Positions 8,272 through 16,142 of a stretch of DNA of 64,000 nucleotides are shown here, one piece after another. The stretch is from Planctomycetaceae bacterium (GTDB lineage: Bacteria; Planctomycetota; Planctomycetia; Gemmatales; Gemmataceae). The translations under genes were made by a program, and so were the position numbers. The notes beneath the pieces are model-generated. The model did no database searches. It was not told where the DNA came from and saw only the letters and a program-made list of their open reading frames with translations. The DNA lies in contig PNLP01000033.1 of the NCBI GenBank assembly GCA_013823135.1, forward strand, positions 1-64,000, written 5' to 3'. Within the stretch, counting starts at the first letter, position 1; every line of letters starts with the position of its first letter.

Positions 8272-9033
8272 ATGATTCTGAAGGATCAAGTAGCCATTGT
8301 GACGGGCGGAAGCCGCGGGATCGGCCGCGGAATCGTGCTTGCTCTGGTTCGGGAAGGCGCCAAAGTTGCCTTCGTGTATAAAGGCAGCACGGAAGCAGCA
8401 ACCGCACTCGAAGCGGAAGTCGCGGCTCTGGGTGGTGTCGCGAAGGCTCACCAGGGCGACGTTGGCGATCCAACCGCCGGTGAGCGGGTCGTGGTTGCTG
8501 TTTTGGCGGATTGGGGCCGGGTTGATATCCTGGTGAATAATGCCGGTGTGATCCGCGACAAGTTGTTCGTACAGATGGACGCGGAAGACTGGAACACAGT
8601 GGTGAACACCAACCTGACGGGGATGTTCTCCTTCTGTAAAGCAGTCTCCAAGCAGATGGTGTTCAAGCAGCGGTCTGGTCGGATCATTAATATCTCGAGC
8701 ATCGCTGCCGAGCATGTGAATAAAGGTCAGTCGAACTACGCAGCGAGCAAGGGTGCGGTCAACAGCTTCACCCGTGTGCTCGCGGCGGAACTCGGTTCCC
8801 GAAATGTGCTTGTGAACGCGGTCGCACCCGGGTTCATCGAGACGGACATGAGCCAGGCAGTCCGGAATATGGCTGGTGAGGATAACCTCAAGAAGTTGAT
8901 CCCGGTCAAGCGGTTAGGTAAACCCGAAGACATCGCCAACGTGGTGGTGTTTCTGGCAAGCCCGGCAGCAGCCTACATCACCGGGCAGGTAATTACCGTA
9001 GACGGCGGCCTCAGCCTCGGGGCAGTAACCTGA
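8272..9033 (+). CDS. fabG: 3-oxoacyl-ACP reductase (FabG-type ketoreductase)
   Basis: Reduces the 3-oxo group of an ACP-bound acyl chain with NAD(P)H. The 253-residue protein has TGGSRGIGRG (residues 11-20), NNAG (89-92), ISS with catalytic Ser142/143, Tyr156 and Lys160, and the terminal VDGG. ATG 8272 is preceded by AGGA; the frame to 8230 adds only 14 residues. It lies between the first hotdog gene and the ACP, 23 bases ahead of the latter, so it is probably the ketoreductase of this system rather than of housekeeping fatty-acid synthesis. The gene symbol is by family. Confidence 0.9.
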   Translation: MILKDQVAIVTGGSRGIGRGIVLALVREGAKVAFVYKGSTEAATALEAEVAALGGVAKAHQGDVGDPTAGERVVVAVLADWGRVDILVNNAGVIRDKLFVQMDAEDWNTVVNTNLTGMFSFCKAVSKQMVFKQRSGRIINISSIAAEHVNKGQSNYAASKGAVNSFTRVLAAELGSRNVLVNAVAPGFIETDMSQAVRNMAGEDNLKKLIPVKRLGKPEDIANVVVFLASPAAAYITGQVITVDGGLSLGAVT

Positions 9034-9056
9034 ACCCTGGGACGGAGAAGGAAATT

Positions 9057-9446
9057 ATGACGCACGACGAAATCTTCGCCAAGGTTCGGGTTACCCTCGT
9101 TGACGCTCTGAACGTCGATGACAACGAGGTCACCCCAACTTCCCGGCTCAAGGGCGACCTGAACGCCGAGTCGATCGACTTCCTGGATATCGTGTTCAGG
9201 CTCGAACGCCAGTTTGGGTTCAGCATCCCACGGGAAGACCTGTTCCCCGAGGCGATCTTCCAGGGCGACCCCAAGTTCGTCGCCGGCGGCAAGATCACCG
9301 AATCGGGGCTGGTGGAACTCCAGTCAAAGATGCCCTACGCCGACCTGACCGAGTTCCGCAAGGATCCGCGTCTGGACAAGATGGAAGACCTGTTCACGGT
9401 CGACCTGATCGTCAACTACCTGGAATCTCGCGTCAACAAGAAGTGA
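9057..9446 (+). CDS. Acyl carrier protein with long C-terminal insertion
   Basis: Carries the growing acyl chain on phosphopantetheine. The modification site is Ser39 in GDLNAESIDFLDIV, and helix I and the helix II region look like normal ACP. At 129 residues it is about 50 longer than a standard ACP. The extra part (about residues 62-108) falls between helix II and the last helix and contains PKFVAGGKITESGL. A strong GGAGAAGGA precedes ATG 9057. An ACP inside the locus, next to its own KR and KS genes, suggests a dedicated rather than shared carrier. The insertion might be a docking surface; that is inference. Confidence 0.88.
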   Translation: MTHDEIFAKVRVTLVDALNVDDNEVTPTSRLKGDLNAESIDFLDIVFRLERQFGFSIPREDLFPEAIFQGDPKFVAGGKITESGLVELQSKMPYADLTEFRKDPRLDKMEDLFTVDLIVNYLESRVNKK

Positions 9447-9450
9447 ACAC

Positions 9451-9504
9451 GGTTAACGCTCGCCCCACCGGGGCGATTCCGTGCGAGTCGCCCGACGGGG
9501 CGAC
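9451..9504. repeat. Paired hairpins in the ACP-hotdog gap
   Basis: Two adjacent hairpins, TCGCCCC-ACC-GGGGCGA (9460-9476) and GTCGCCC-GACG-GGGCGAC (9487-9504), lie within the 99-base gap. The layout recalls the two inner stems of the cloverleaf elements at 30379 and 45863, but the outer stem is not preserved. It could reduce read-through or stabilise the upstream mRNA. Confidence 0.6.
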
Positions 9505-9545
9505 TGCCAAACTCGCGCACCACCATCCTGCTCACCTGAGATCCG

Positions 9546-10031
9546 ATGCGCTGGACCTGGATCGACCGCTTTGTTGCATTTGAACCTCGCAAATCGGCGG
9601 TCGCGGTCAAGAACCTGAGTCTGGCCGAGGATCACTTCGCCGATCACTTTCCCGGCTTCCCGGTCATGCCCGCCTCCCTCATTCTGGAAGGTCTGGCACA
9701 GACCGGCGGTATCCTCATTGGGCACGCCAACAACTTCGAGAAGAACGTCGTTCTGGCGAAGATGTCCGCGAAGTTCCACCGCGAAGCCGTGCCCGGCGAG
9801 CAGTTGACGTACACGACCACGCTTGTGGACCTGAACGATACCGGCGGGCGGGTCAACGGCACCGTTCACGTTGGCGACGGATTGGTGGCGGAAGCCGAGA
9901 TCATGTTTGCACACGTGAGCCCGGCTCAACTGCCTCCCGGAATGCCGGACGCCAAGTTCGTGTTCAGTGGGGAACTCGCCTACCTCTTGAAAATGGCCGA
10001 GGCCGCGACGGGAACCGCGAAGCCTGCCTAG
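9546..10031 (+). CDS. FabZ-like hotdog dehydratase with complete catalytic pair
   Basis: A 161-residue hotdog-fold protein with DHFPGFPVMPASLILEGLAQ. His34 and Glu48 match the catalytic residues of FabZ, so it should dehydrate 3-hydroxyacyl-ACP. Both hotdog proteins of the locus share the same start pattern (MRxxxIDR) and are about equally long, consistent with duplication followed by specialisation. After the motif the similarity to housekeeping FabZ is loose. The start ATG 9546 has only GAG upstream. About 260 bases without a gene follow before the KS-like gene; I see no clear structure in them. Confidence 0.88.
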   Translation: MRWTWIDRFVAFEPRKSAVAVKNLSLAEDHFADHFPGFPVMPASLILEGLAQTGGILIGHANNFEKNVVLAKMSAKFHREAVPGEQLTYTTTLVDLNDTGGRVNGTVHVGDGLVAEAEIMFAHVSPAQLPPGMPDAKFVFSGELAYLLKMAEAATGTAKPA

Positions 10032-10291
10032 CGAACCGGTTGTGCTGATCGCACGCTGAAATCAGCCAAAGCCGTGCCAAGGTTCGTTTCGAAGCGGCAA
10101 GATACCGGCCGTTCCTTCCCGCGGCCTATACACTGTTCTAATGTTGTACGGGCTGCGTCCCGTGTGGAATTACGCCTGACCGAACCCACTCCTCGGGTCG
10201 GGGCGTTCCCGGCCGACAGGGTCTGGCCGGAGAAAGTGGGAGTTCACTGGCAAGCACGCCGGTGAGGCCGACGACAGTGAGGCAACACCGC

Positions 10292-11578
10292 GTGACGGAC
10301 ACGACGACCAACTCCCGACGCACCGTGCTGACCGGGTTCGGCGTCATCAACCCGATCGGCACCGGTCCCGACGCTTTCTGGCAAGCACTCCTCGCCGGCA
10401 CACCTGGCGTTCATACCATCACCCAGCTCAATCCGCAGCATCTTCCATCACGAATGGCTGGCGAGGTGCGCAACTTCTCCGCCAAGTCGCTGATCGAGAA
10501 GTCGTACCGGCGGACGCTCAACGCGATGGCACGGACCGTCGAGTTCGGCGTGATTGGCTGCCAGTTCGCCATGCAAGACGCGGGCCTGACCAAGGGAAGC
10601 GTTCCCTCGGAACGGATCGGCGTCGAATTCGCCTCCGTGATGGGTGCAACCGAACTCGACGATTTGGGGCCAGCGAGCAAGCATTCCATCCAGAAGAACG
10701 GGGTCGAGCCCGACATGGCGATTTGGGGTCGAGAAGGCCTCAGCCAGGTTCCGCCACTGTGGATGCTCAAGTACCTGCCGAACATGCCCGCGTGCCACGC
10801 CACCATCCTGTACGACATGAAGGGACCGAGCAACACGCAGATCCCCGGCGACACGGCCGGCGGCGTTGCGATGGGCGAAGCGGTCCGCATCATCCGCCGC
10901 GGTGCTGCCGACGTGATGCTCGTGGGTGGCAGCGAGGCGAAGATTCACCCGCTGAGCTTGAGCCGTTTCAATCTGTTCGCGAGTTTCTCCAAGCGGAACG
11001 ACAACCCGGAACGGGCCATCCGCCCGTTCGACCGCGACCGCGACGGCACGGCTCCAGGTGAGGGTGCCGCAGCCTTTACGCTCGAATCCCTGGACCACGC
11101 CCTTGCACGTAAGGCGAAAATCTACGCTGAAGTCGTTTCCTCTGCCAGCGGCGTCGATCGCGGCCTGTCGGGCACCGGAATGGCTCGCGTCATCCGAAAC
11201 GCACTTGCTGCCGCCGGGATTCAGCCAACCGATGTCGATCACGTGAATGTCCACGGACTGGGCACAGTGCGCGGCGATGCGTTCGAGGCACGAGCGATCG
11301 CCGAGGTGTTCGGCAAGTCGGTCCCCGTGTACGCCCCGCTCGCTCAGTTTGGTAACCTTGGTGCGGCATCGGGGCTAATGGAAATGGCGTGCAGCGTGCT
11401 GGCTCTGAAGCACGGGCTTCTTCCCGGAACGCTCAACCACACCAACCCTGACCCGGCGTGCCCGATCACCGTCCACACGGGCGCTCCACGCCCCGTCACC
11501 AAGCCATACGCCGTCAAAATGTCGTACACCGAACTCGGTCAGAGCTCGGTAGTTGTGATTCGACGCTGGTCGGAGTAA
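10292..11578 (+). CDS. Ketosynthase-like protein without catalytic Cys (CLF-like)
   Basis: A thiolase-fold protein of the FabF/KAS II family, 428 residues, but not a normal condensing enzyme. The nucleophile motif reads GPSNTQIPGDTAGG, so the active-site Cys is Asp187. The first active-site His is kept (His321 in NVHGLGT). The second lies in FGNLGAASG, where Asn355 replaces His. This matches the idea of a chain-length-factor-type partner of an active KS, and the next gene encodes one. The start is uncertain: GTG at 10262, 10277 and 10292 are all possible, and I chose 10292 because GTGAGG lies 9 bases ahead and the KAS fold starts soon after. The gene is intact, so it is not a simple pseudogene. 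Confidence 0.88.
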   Translation: MTDTTTNSRRTVLTGFGVINPIGTGPDAFWQALLAGTPGVHTITQLNPQHLPSRMAGEVRNFSAKSLIEKSYRRTLNAMARTVEFGVIGCQFAMQDAGLTKGSVPSERIGVEFASVMGATELDDLGPASKHSIQKNGVEPDMAIWGREGLSQVPPLWMLKYLPNMPACHATILYDMKGPSNTQIPGDTAGGVAMGEAVRIIRRGAADVMLVGGSEAKIHPLSLSRFNLFASFSKRNDNPERAIRPFDRDRDGTAPGEGAAAFTLESLDHALARKAKIYAEVVSSASGVDRGLSGTGMARVIRNALAAAGIQPTDVDHVNVHGLGTVRGDAFEARAIAEVFGKSVPVYAPLAQFGNLGAASGLMEMACSVLALKHGLLPGTLNHTNPDPACPITVHTGAPRPVTKPYAVKMSYTELGQSSVVVIRRWSE

Positions 11579-11629
11579 TGGATTGCGTTTAGCCGCGACC
11601 CATCGGGGTCGTGGGAGAGAGCCACACCG

Positions 11630-12925
11630 ATGCGCAGAAGGGTCGTTATCACGGGAATGGGCGTCGTCACCCCGCTTGGGTGTACGGTGGACGACCTATT
11701 TACCAGCCAGATCGAGGGGCGAACAGCAGTCGGCCCGATCACGCGGTTCGACGCCCGCACATTCCCCACCACGTTCGCCTCCGAAGTCGTCGGGTTCGAC
11801 CTCGGACGCTTCGTCCGCGATGCGGACCATTACAAGCATTGCGGGCTCAACACACACTTCGCCCTCGCTGCTGGCAAAGCGGCGATGGAAGACGCTGGAT
11901 TGCTCGACCCTGCCAAGGGCGACCGCACTCGCATGGGTGTGTACCTCGGTTCGGGCGAGGGGAGCGACGAATTCCCGGCACTGGTCCGCGGCCTGGCACA
12001 CGCGAGCCCCAAAGAGGGGAACGGTCCCGTCGATTCCGGCGAGTTCATCCGGGTCATGCTGGAGTGGATGGACGGGCCACGCGAAGGCGAGCAGGAGATG
12101 TACACGCCCGCCGGGCACCTCGCCGAGACATTCGCACTCGACGGGCCGAATCAAGCATGTCAAACTGCGTGTGCCGCGAGTTCGCAGGCAATTGGCGAAG
12201 CACTGGACATGATCCGGTGGGGCGATGCCGATGTGATGGTTGCGGGCGGGTCGCACAGCATGATTCACCCGCTCGGCGTCAGTGGGTTCAACCGCCTCAC
12301 GGCTCTCTCGCAACGGAACGAGAGCCCGCGAACTGCGAGCCGCCCGTTCGACCTGAACCGCGACGGCTTCGTCATCGGTGAAGGGGCCGGGTTGATCGTG
12401 CTGGAAGAACTCGAGCACGCCAAGAAACGCGGCGCGAACATCTACGCCGAACTGACGGGTTATGGGACCACGGCCGACGCGTACCGAATGACCGACCCGC
12501 ATCCCGAGGGCCGCGGGGCGATCCGGGCGATTGCGGAGGCGATTGCCGACGCGGGGCTGAAGCCCACCGACATCGGCTACATCAACGCCCACGGCACGAG
12601 CACGCAGGCGAACGACTCGACCGAAACCGCTGCCATCAAGAGCGTGTTCGGTGAAGGAGCCAAAAAGGTTCCGATCTCCAGCAGCAAGAGCATGTTGGGC
12701 CACTTGATTGCGGCCGCCGGCGTCGTCGAACTGGTCATTAGTATCGTGGCAATGCGCAAGGGAGTTGTGCCGCCAACGATTAACTACGAGACGCCCGATC
12801 CGGTTTGTGACCTCGATTACGTTCCGAACGTGGCTCGCGAAGTCCGCTTCCGGCACGTGCTTAGCAATAGCTTTGGTTTCGGCGGGCAGAACATCGCACT
12901 GGTGGCGTCGCTATTTCAGAAGTGA
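11630..12925 (+). CDS. Beta-ketoacyl-ACP synthase (FabF/KS type, active)
   Basis: Condenses malonyl-ACP with an acyl chain. The 431-residue protein has the complete triad: Cys181 in CQTACAASSQAIGE, His321 in NAHGTSTQAND, and His358 in SMLGHLIAAAG. The PFD-x-n-GEGAG region is also typical. GGGAGAG precedes ATG 11630. It lies 51 bases after the Cys-less KS-like gene in the same direction; an adjacent KS plus inactive partner is the arrangement of type II polyketide and aryl-polyene systems. The gap holds half of a GTTTAGC-type palindrome (11588-11610). Confidence 0.92.
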   Translation: MRRRVVITGMGVVTPLGCTVDDLFTSQIEGRTAVGPITRFDARTFPTTFASEVVGFDLGRFVRDADHYKHCGLNTHFALAAGKAAMEDAGLLDPAKGDRTRMGVYLGSGEGSDEFPALVRGLAHASPKEGNGPVDSGEFIRVMLEWMDGPREGEQEMYTPAGHLAETFALDGPNQACQTACAASSQAIGEALDMIRWGDADVMVAGGSHSMIHPLGVSGFNRLTALSQRNESPRTASRPFDLNRDGFVIGEGAGLIVLEELEHAKKRGANIYAELTGYGTTADAYRMTDPHPEGRGAIRAIAEAIADAGLKPTDIGYINAHGTSTQANDSTETAAIKSVFGEGAKKVPISSSKSMLGHLIAAAGVVELVISIVAMRKGVVPPTINYETPDPVCDLDYVPNVAREVRFRHVLSNSFGFGGQNIALVASLFQK

Positions 12926-12988
12926 TTTTGCGTAACTGGCTATTCATTCCTCGTTTTGCGTTCGTCAGTTAACGCCGGGGGTGCAACC

Positions 12989-13984
12989 TTGGTCTTCTGG
13001 TTCTGGGTCCTGATCACCGTTCTGGCCGTGCCGCCGATCGCTTACGGGCTGGTGATGGCCGCGTTGTACCTTTACGTCCGCTGGAACTACATGGGTTACC
13101 TGACCCGGATATTCCAGGAGAAGCCGCTGTTCGTTATCCCTCGCGGCGAAAAGCCGTCGTATGGCGAAGAGATTGCCATCAAGACCGAGGACGGGCTGAC
13201 CCTTCGCGGGTGCTATCTCAAGACCACCGCACCGACACGCAAGGGTGTGATCCTCTTCGGGCTAGAGTTCGGCTCCAACCGCTGGGCGTGCCGCCCATAC
13301 TGCGAGAAGCTGATCGACGCAGGCTACGACGTGTTCGCGGTGGAATCCCGCAGCCAGGGCGAAAGCGACAAGGACCCGAACTACGAACCACTCCAGTGGG
13401 TGACCGACCGCGACCTCGCCGACACCCGCACGACCATCCGCTACCTGCTTTCGCGGCCCGACGCTGATCCGCGAGGAATCGGCCTATTCGGCATCAGCAA
13501 GGGTGGCGGCACGGGCTTCCTCGCCGCGGCCGGCGAGCCTGCGGTTCGCTGCCTGGTGACCGACGGTGCTTATGGCACTCACACCACGATGATCCCTTAC
13601 CTGAAACGTTGGATTCAGATCTACAGCGACCGCAAGATCATCCAGCGTGTGCTGCCGACGTGGTTCTATGGCATCATCGGCATGGTGGGTGCGAAGAAGG
13701 TCGCCAAGAACCGCGGCGTGACGTACCCGAGCATCGAGAAGGCCGTCGGCCGGCTCAACCGCCCGCTGCTCATGATCCACGGTGAAGGCGACAACTACAT
13801 TCGCCCGGAGATGGCGAAGGCGTTGTTCGACCGTGCCCGCGGGCAGAAGGAACTGTGGCTCGTTCCGAAAGCCAAGCACAACGGCGCTCTGACCGTCGCT
13901 GGCGACACCTACCACGAGCGGTTGGTCGCGTTCTTCGACGCCAACCTCGGAAGTGGCGAGCAACCCACGCCAGCAGCAACATAA
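12989..13984 (+). CDS. Alpha/beta hydrolase with N-terminal membrane anchor
   Basis: A 331-residue hydrolase. The first 30 residues form a membrane helix (FWFWVLITVLAVPPIAYGLV). The nucleophile elbow is GISKGGGTG, an acid is in MIHGEGDN, and a His in KAKHNG, giving a plausible Ser-Asp-His triad. It resembles the BAAT/dienelactone-hydrolase-like group. No ATG fits; the frame is open from TTG 12956, and TTG 12989 has GGGGGTG just ahead, so I prefer that. As part of the locus it could release or transfer the finished acyl chain at the membrane, acting as a thioesterase or acyltransferase. That role is inferred from position only. Confidence 0.8.
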   Translation: MVFWFWVLITVLAVPPIAYGLVMAALYLYVRWNYMGYLTRIFQEKPLFVIPRGEKPSYGEEIAIKTEDGLTLRGCYLKTTAPTRKGVILFGLEFGSNRWACRPYCEKLIDAGYDVFAVESRSQGESDKDPNYEPLQWVTDRDLADTRTTIRYLLSRPDADPRGIGLFGISKGGGTGFLAAAGEPAVRCLVTDGAYGTHTTMIPYLKRWIQIYSDRKIIQRVLPTWFYGIIGMVGAKKVAKNRGVTYPSIEKAVGRLNRPLLMIHGEGDNYIRPEMAKALFDRARGQKELWLVPKAKHNGALTVAGDTYHERLVAFFDANLGSGEQPTPAAT

Positions 13985-13988
13985 AATT

Positions 13989-14066
13989 CGCGTAGGCGCG
14001 ACGCGCAGCGGAGCGCGCTACCTGATCCCATCGGTGGCGCGCTCCGCTGCGCGTCGCGCCTACGCG
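13989..14066. repeat. Perfect 29-base inverted repeat
   Basis: Arms 13989-14017 and 14038-14066 are exact complements, separated by 20 bases. The right arm ends 14 bases before the GH3 start codon, so an RNA hairpin here would sit in the leader of that gene and could also terminate the hydrolase transcript. No T-run follows. Confidence 0.85.
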
Positions 14067-14080
14067 ATGGGTATTCCGCC

Positions 14081-15772
14081 ATGTCCCTCAAGCGGTTCCT
14101 TCTCGTTCGGGTCGGTCGGCTCATCTCGTACCCTATTCGTCGGCAACTGCGGCTCTTTGAGGTCGCATGCCAGGACCCCGAAGCGGTTCAGACGGAACTC
14201 CTCCTCAGCATCCTCCGCAAGCAGCAGAACACCGCGTTCGGCCAGGACCACAAGTTCGCCAGCATCCGGAGCGTAGCCGACTTCCGCAACAACAACCCGA
14301 TTGCGCCATACGAACATGTCGCTCCGTACATCGAGCGCGTCATGAAGGGCGAAACGAACGCGCTCCTCTCGGCGAAGCGTGTGCACCTCTTCGCGCTCAC
14401 GTCCGGCACGACGGCGAGTCGCAAGCTCATTCCTGTGACCGACGACTATCTGAACGCCTACAAACGCGGCTGGAACATGTGGGGCGTGAAGATGTACCGC
14501 GATAACCGCGGGCGGAAGGTCGCGATGCGGCCCATCATGCAAATGGCGGGCGACCCCGAGGAGTTCCGCACCGAGGCTGGCATCCCGTGTGGGAATCTGT
14601 CTGGCTACACGGCGATGGTGCAGAAGCGGCTCATTCGCGGGATGTACGCGGTCCCGTACATCACGGGGAAGATCAAGGACGCCAAGGCCCGCTACTACGT
14701 GGCGTTGCGGTGTTCCGTGACGCGGAATGTGTCGCAGTTCATGGCCGCGAACCCGAGCACGCTGGTTCAGTTCGCGCGCGTCCTGGATGCCGAGAAGGAA
14801 CACCTCCTCCGCGACCTCCGCGATGGCACCCTGCGAACCGATCTCGATATCCCACCCGACATTCGCGCGGAACTGAGCCGCAAGCTCGGGAAGGACGCGA
14901 CCAAGGCCGCCCAACTTGGTGCCATCGCGGAGAAGAGCGGTCGGCTGTTCCCCACGGATGTGTGGCCGGTCGAGGGAACCGTCATCAACACGTGGACCGG
15001 CGGCAGCATGGGGCCGTACCTCCGGCAGCTTCCGCAATACTTCGGTGAGCCTCCGATTCGCGACCTCGGCTTGCTCGCCAGCGAAGGCCGCATGACGATC
15101 CCGTTTGAGGCCGGCACCCCCGGCGGCGTGCTCGACATCTGGTCCCACTACTTCGAGTTTGTCCCCGAGAGCGAAATCGACTCGCCGCAACCCACGGTTC
15201 TCGGGGCACACCAGCTTGCGGAAGGGGAGAGCTACTACATCATCCCCACGACCGCATACGGGCTCTACCGCTACCACATTTCCGATCTCGTGCGAGTCAC
15301 GGGTTTCTTCGGCAGAACGCCGATCGTCGAGTTCCTGGGGAAGGGCCACCGCTTCTCGAACATGACGGGTGAGAAGCTCAGCGAGTATCACGTCACCAAG
15401 GCGATGGATGCGGTCGTGAAGCGGCAGCCGTTGCCGATCACGGCGTACAGCCTCGCTCCGGTCTGGAACGAGCATCAATCGTACTACGGCCTGTTCCTCG
15501 AAGAAGCGGACGTGGCCGACGACGACGCGGTCCGGCGATTCCTCGGCGACTTCGACCGTCAACTCGGCCTCGAGAACATCGAGTACGCCGCGAAGCGGGA
15601 GGGTGGCAGGCTCGGCCCCGTGCGTGTCGTGGTGATCCCCACGGGCACCTGGGCGAAGTGGGATCGTGCTCGCCTGACGCAAACGGGCGGCTCACCGGAG
15701 CAGTACAAGCACCCGTGCCTGATCGGCGACCTGAAGTTCCGCGACAGCATGACCGTGCTGCGGGAAATGTGA
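14081..15772 (+). CDS. GH3 auxin-responsive-promoter family protein (acyl-activating)
   Basis: A 563-residue member of the GH3 superfamily, best known from plant enzymes that adenylate a carboxylic acid and join it to an amino acid. The nucleotide-binding motif LTSGTTASRK is at residues 106-115, and the second motif region YGLYRYHISDLVRV and the C-terminal lobe are present. Bacterial relatives are poorly characterised. Placed last in the locus, it may activate the acyl product as an acyl-adenylate and pass it to an amine, thiol or alcohol. The reaction type is from family knowledge; the substrate is inference. ATG 14081 has no strong Shine-Dalgarno, and the large palindrome lies immediately upstream. 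Confidence 0.85.
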   Translation: MSLKRFLLVRVGRLISYPIRRQLRLFEVACQDPEAVQTELLLSILRKQQNTAFGQDHKFASIRSVADFRNNNPIAPYEHVAPYIERVMKGETNALLSAKRVHLFALTSGTTASRKLIPVTDDYLNAYKRGWNMWGVKMYRDNRGRKVAMRPIMQMAGDPEEFRTEAGIPCGNLSGYTAMVQKRLIRGMYAVPYITGKIKDAKARYYVALRCSVTRNVSQFMAANPSTLVQFARVLDAEKEHLLRDLRDGTLRTDLDIPPDIRAELSRKLGKDATKAAQLGAIAEKSGRLFPTDVWPVEGTVINTWTGGSMGPYLRQLPQYFGEPPIRDLGLLASEGRMTIPFEAGTPGGVLDIWSHYFEFVPESEIDSPQPTVLGAHQLAEGESYYIIPTTAYGLYRYHISDLVRVTGFFGRTPIVEFLGKGHRFSNMTGEKLSEYHVTKAMDAVVKRQPLPITAYSLAPVWNEHQSYYGLFLEEADVADDDAVRRFLGDFDRQLGLENIEYAAKREGGRLGPVRVVVIPTGTWAKWDRARLTQTGGSPEQYKHPCLIGDLKFRDSMTVLREM

Positions 15773-15810
15773 TCGCGAGCGAGCCGGGGTGTGCTCAGCC
15801 CTCAACTTGG

Positions 15811-16040
15811 TTCCAGGCGATATGCACACCCATCCCTGGAACCATTCTGGAAGCATAGACCTGTCCGGAAGAACGTTCATCAGAACAATTTCATTCGCCG
15901 CAGAAATGCAGTAAATGACTCGCCAGTAATCGGTTGCGTGATCGCGTTGCGCTCACAGAACCTAATTCATCTCCAAGTCCACATCAGAATCATGCGAGGC
16001 ATGAACCAAGCTGCGGTTGGCAAGCAACAAATTGGGTCGG
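15811..16040 (+). repeat. ~230-bp dispersed repeat, copy B
   Basis: The plus-strand counterpart of 7277-7507. It begins with an imperfect inverted motif, TTCCAGG (15811-15817) and CCTGGAA (15835-15841). Unlike copy A the conserved frame (CVIALRSQNLIHLQVHIRIM) is open through the repeat. Together the copies bracket the eight-gene locus in inverted orientation. The rest of 15773-16142 shows no gene. Confidence 0.8.
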
Positions 16041-16142
16041 CGCTCAATTGCAATTCACGCAAAGATATGGGACAGTAAGTTGCCAAAGTGAGTAAGTCCA
16101 CGTTTCCGCCGGCATCGCGTCAGCCGTACAAGACGCACAAGC

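Noticed and set aside
10292..11578. Reading the Cys-less ketosynthase as a pseudogene
   Set aside because: The frame is full length, other conserved motifs are kept, and it lies next to an active KS in a tight gene run, which fits a partner subunit better.
11696..12856. 386-codon minus-strand frame
   Set aside because: Antisense to the active ketosynthase.
14060..15682. 540-codon minus-strand frame
   Set aside because: Antisense shadow of the GH3 gene. The composition (RHVAE-rich) is typical of the opposite strand of GC-rich genes.
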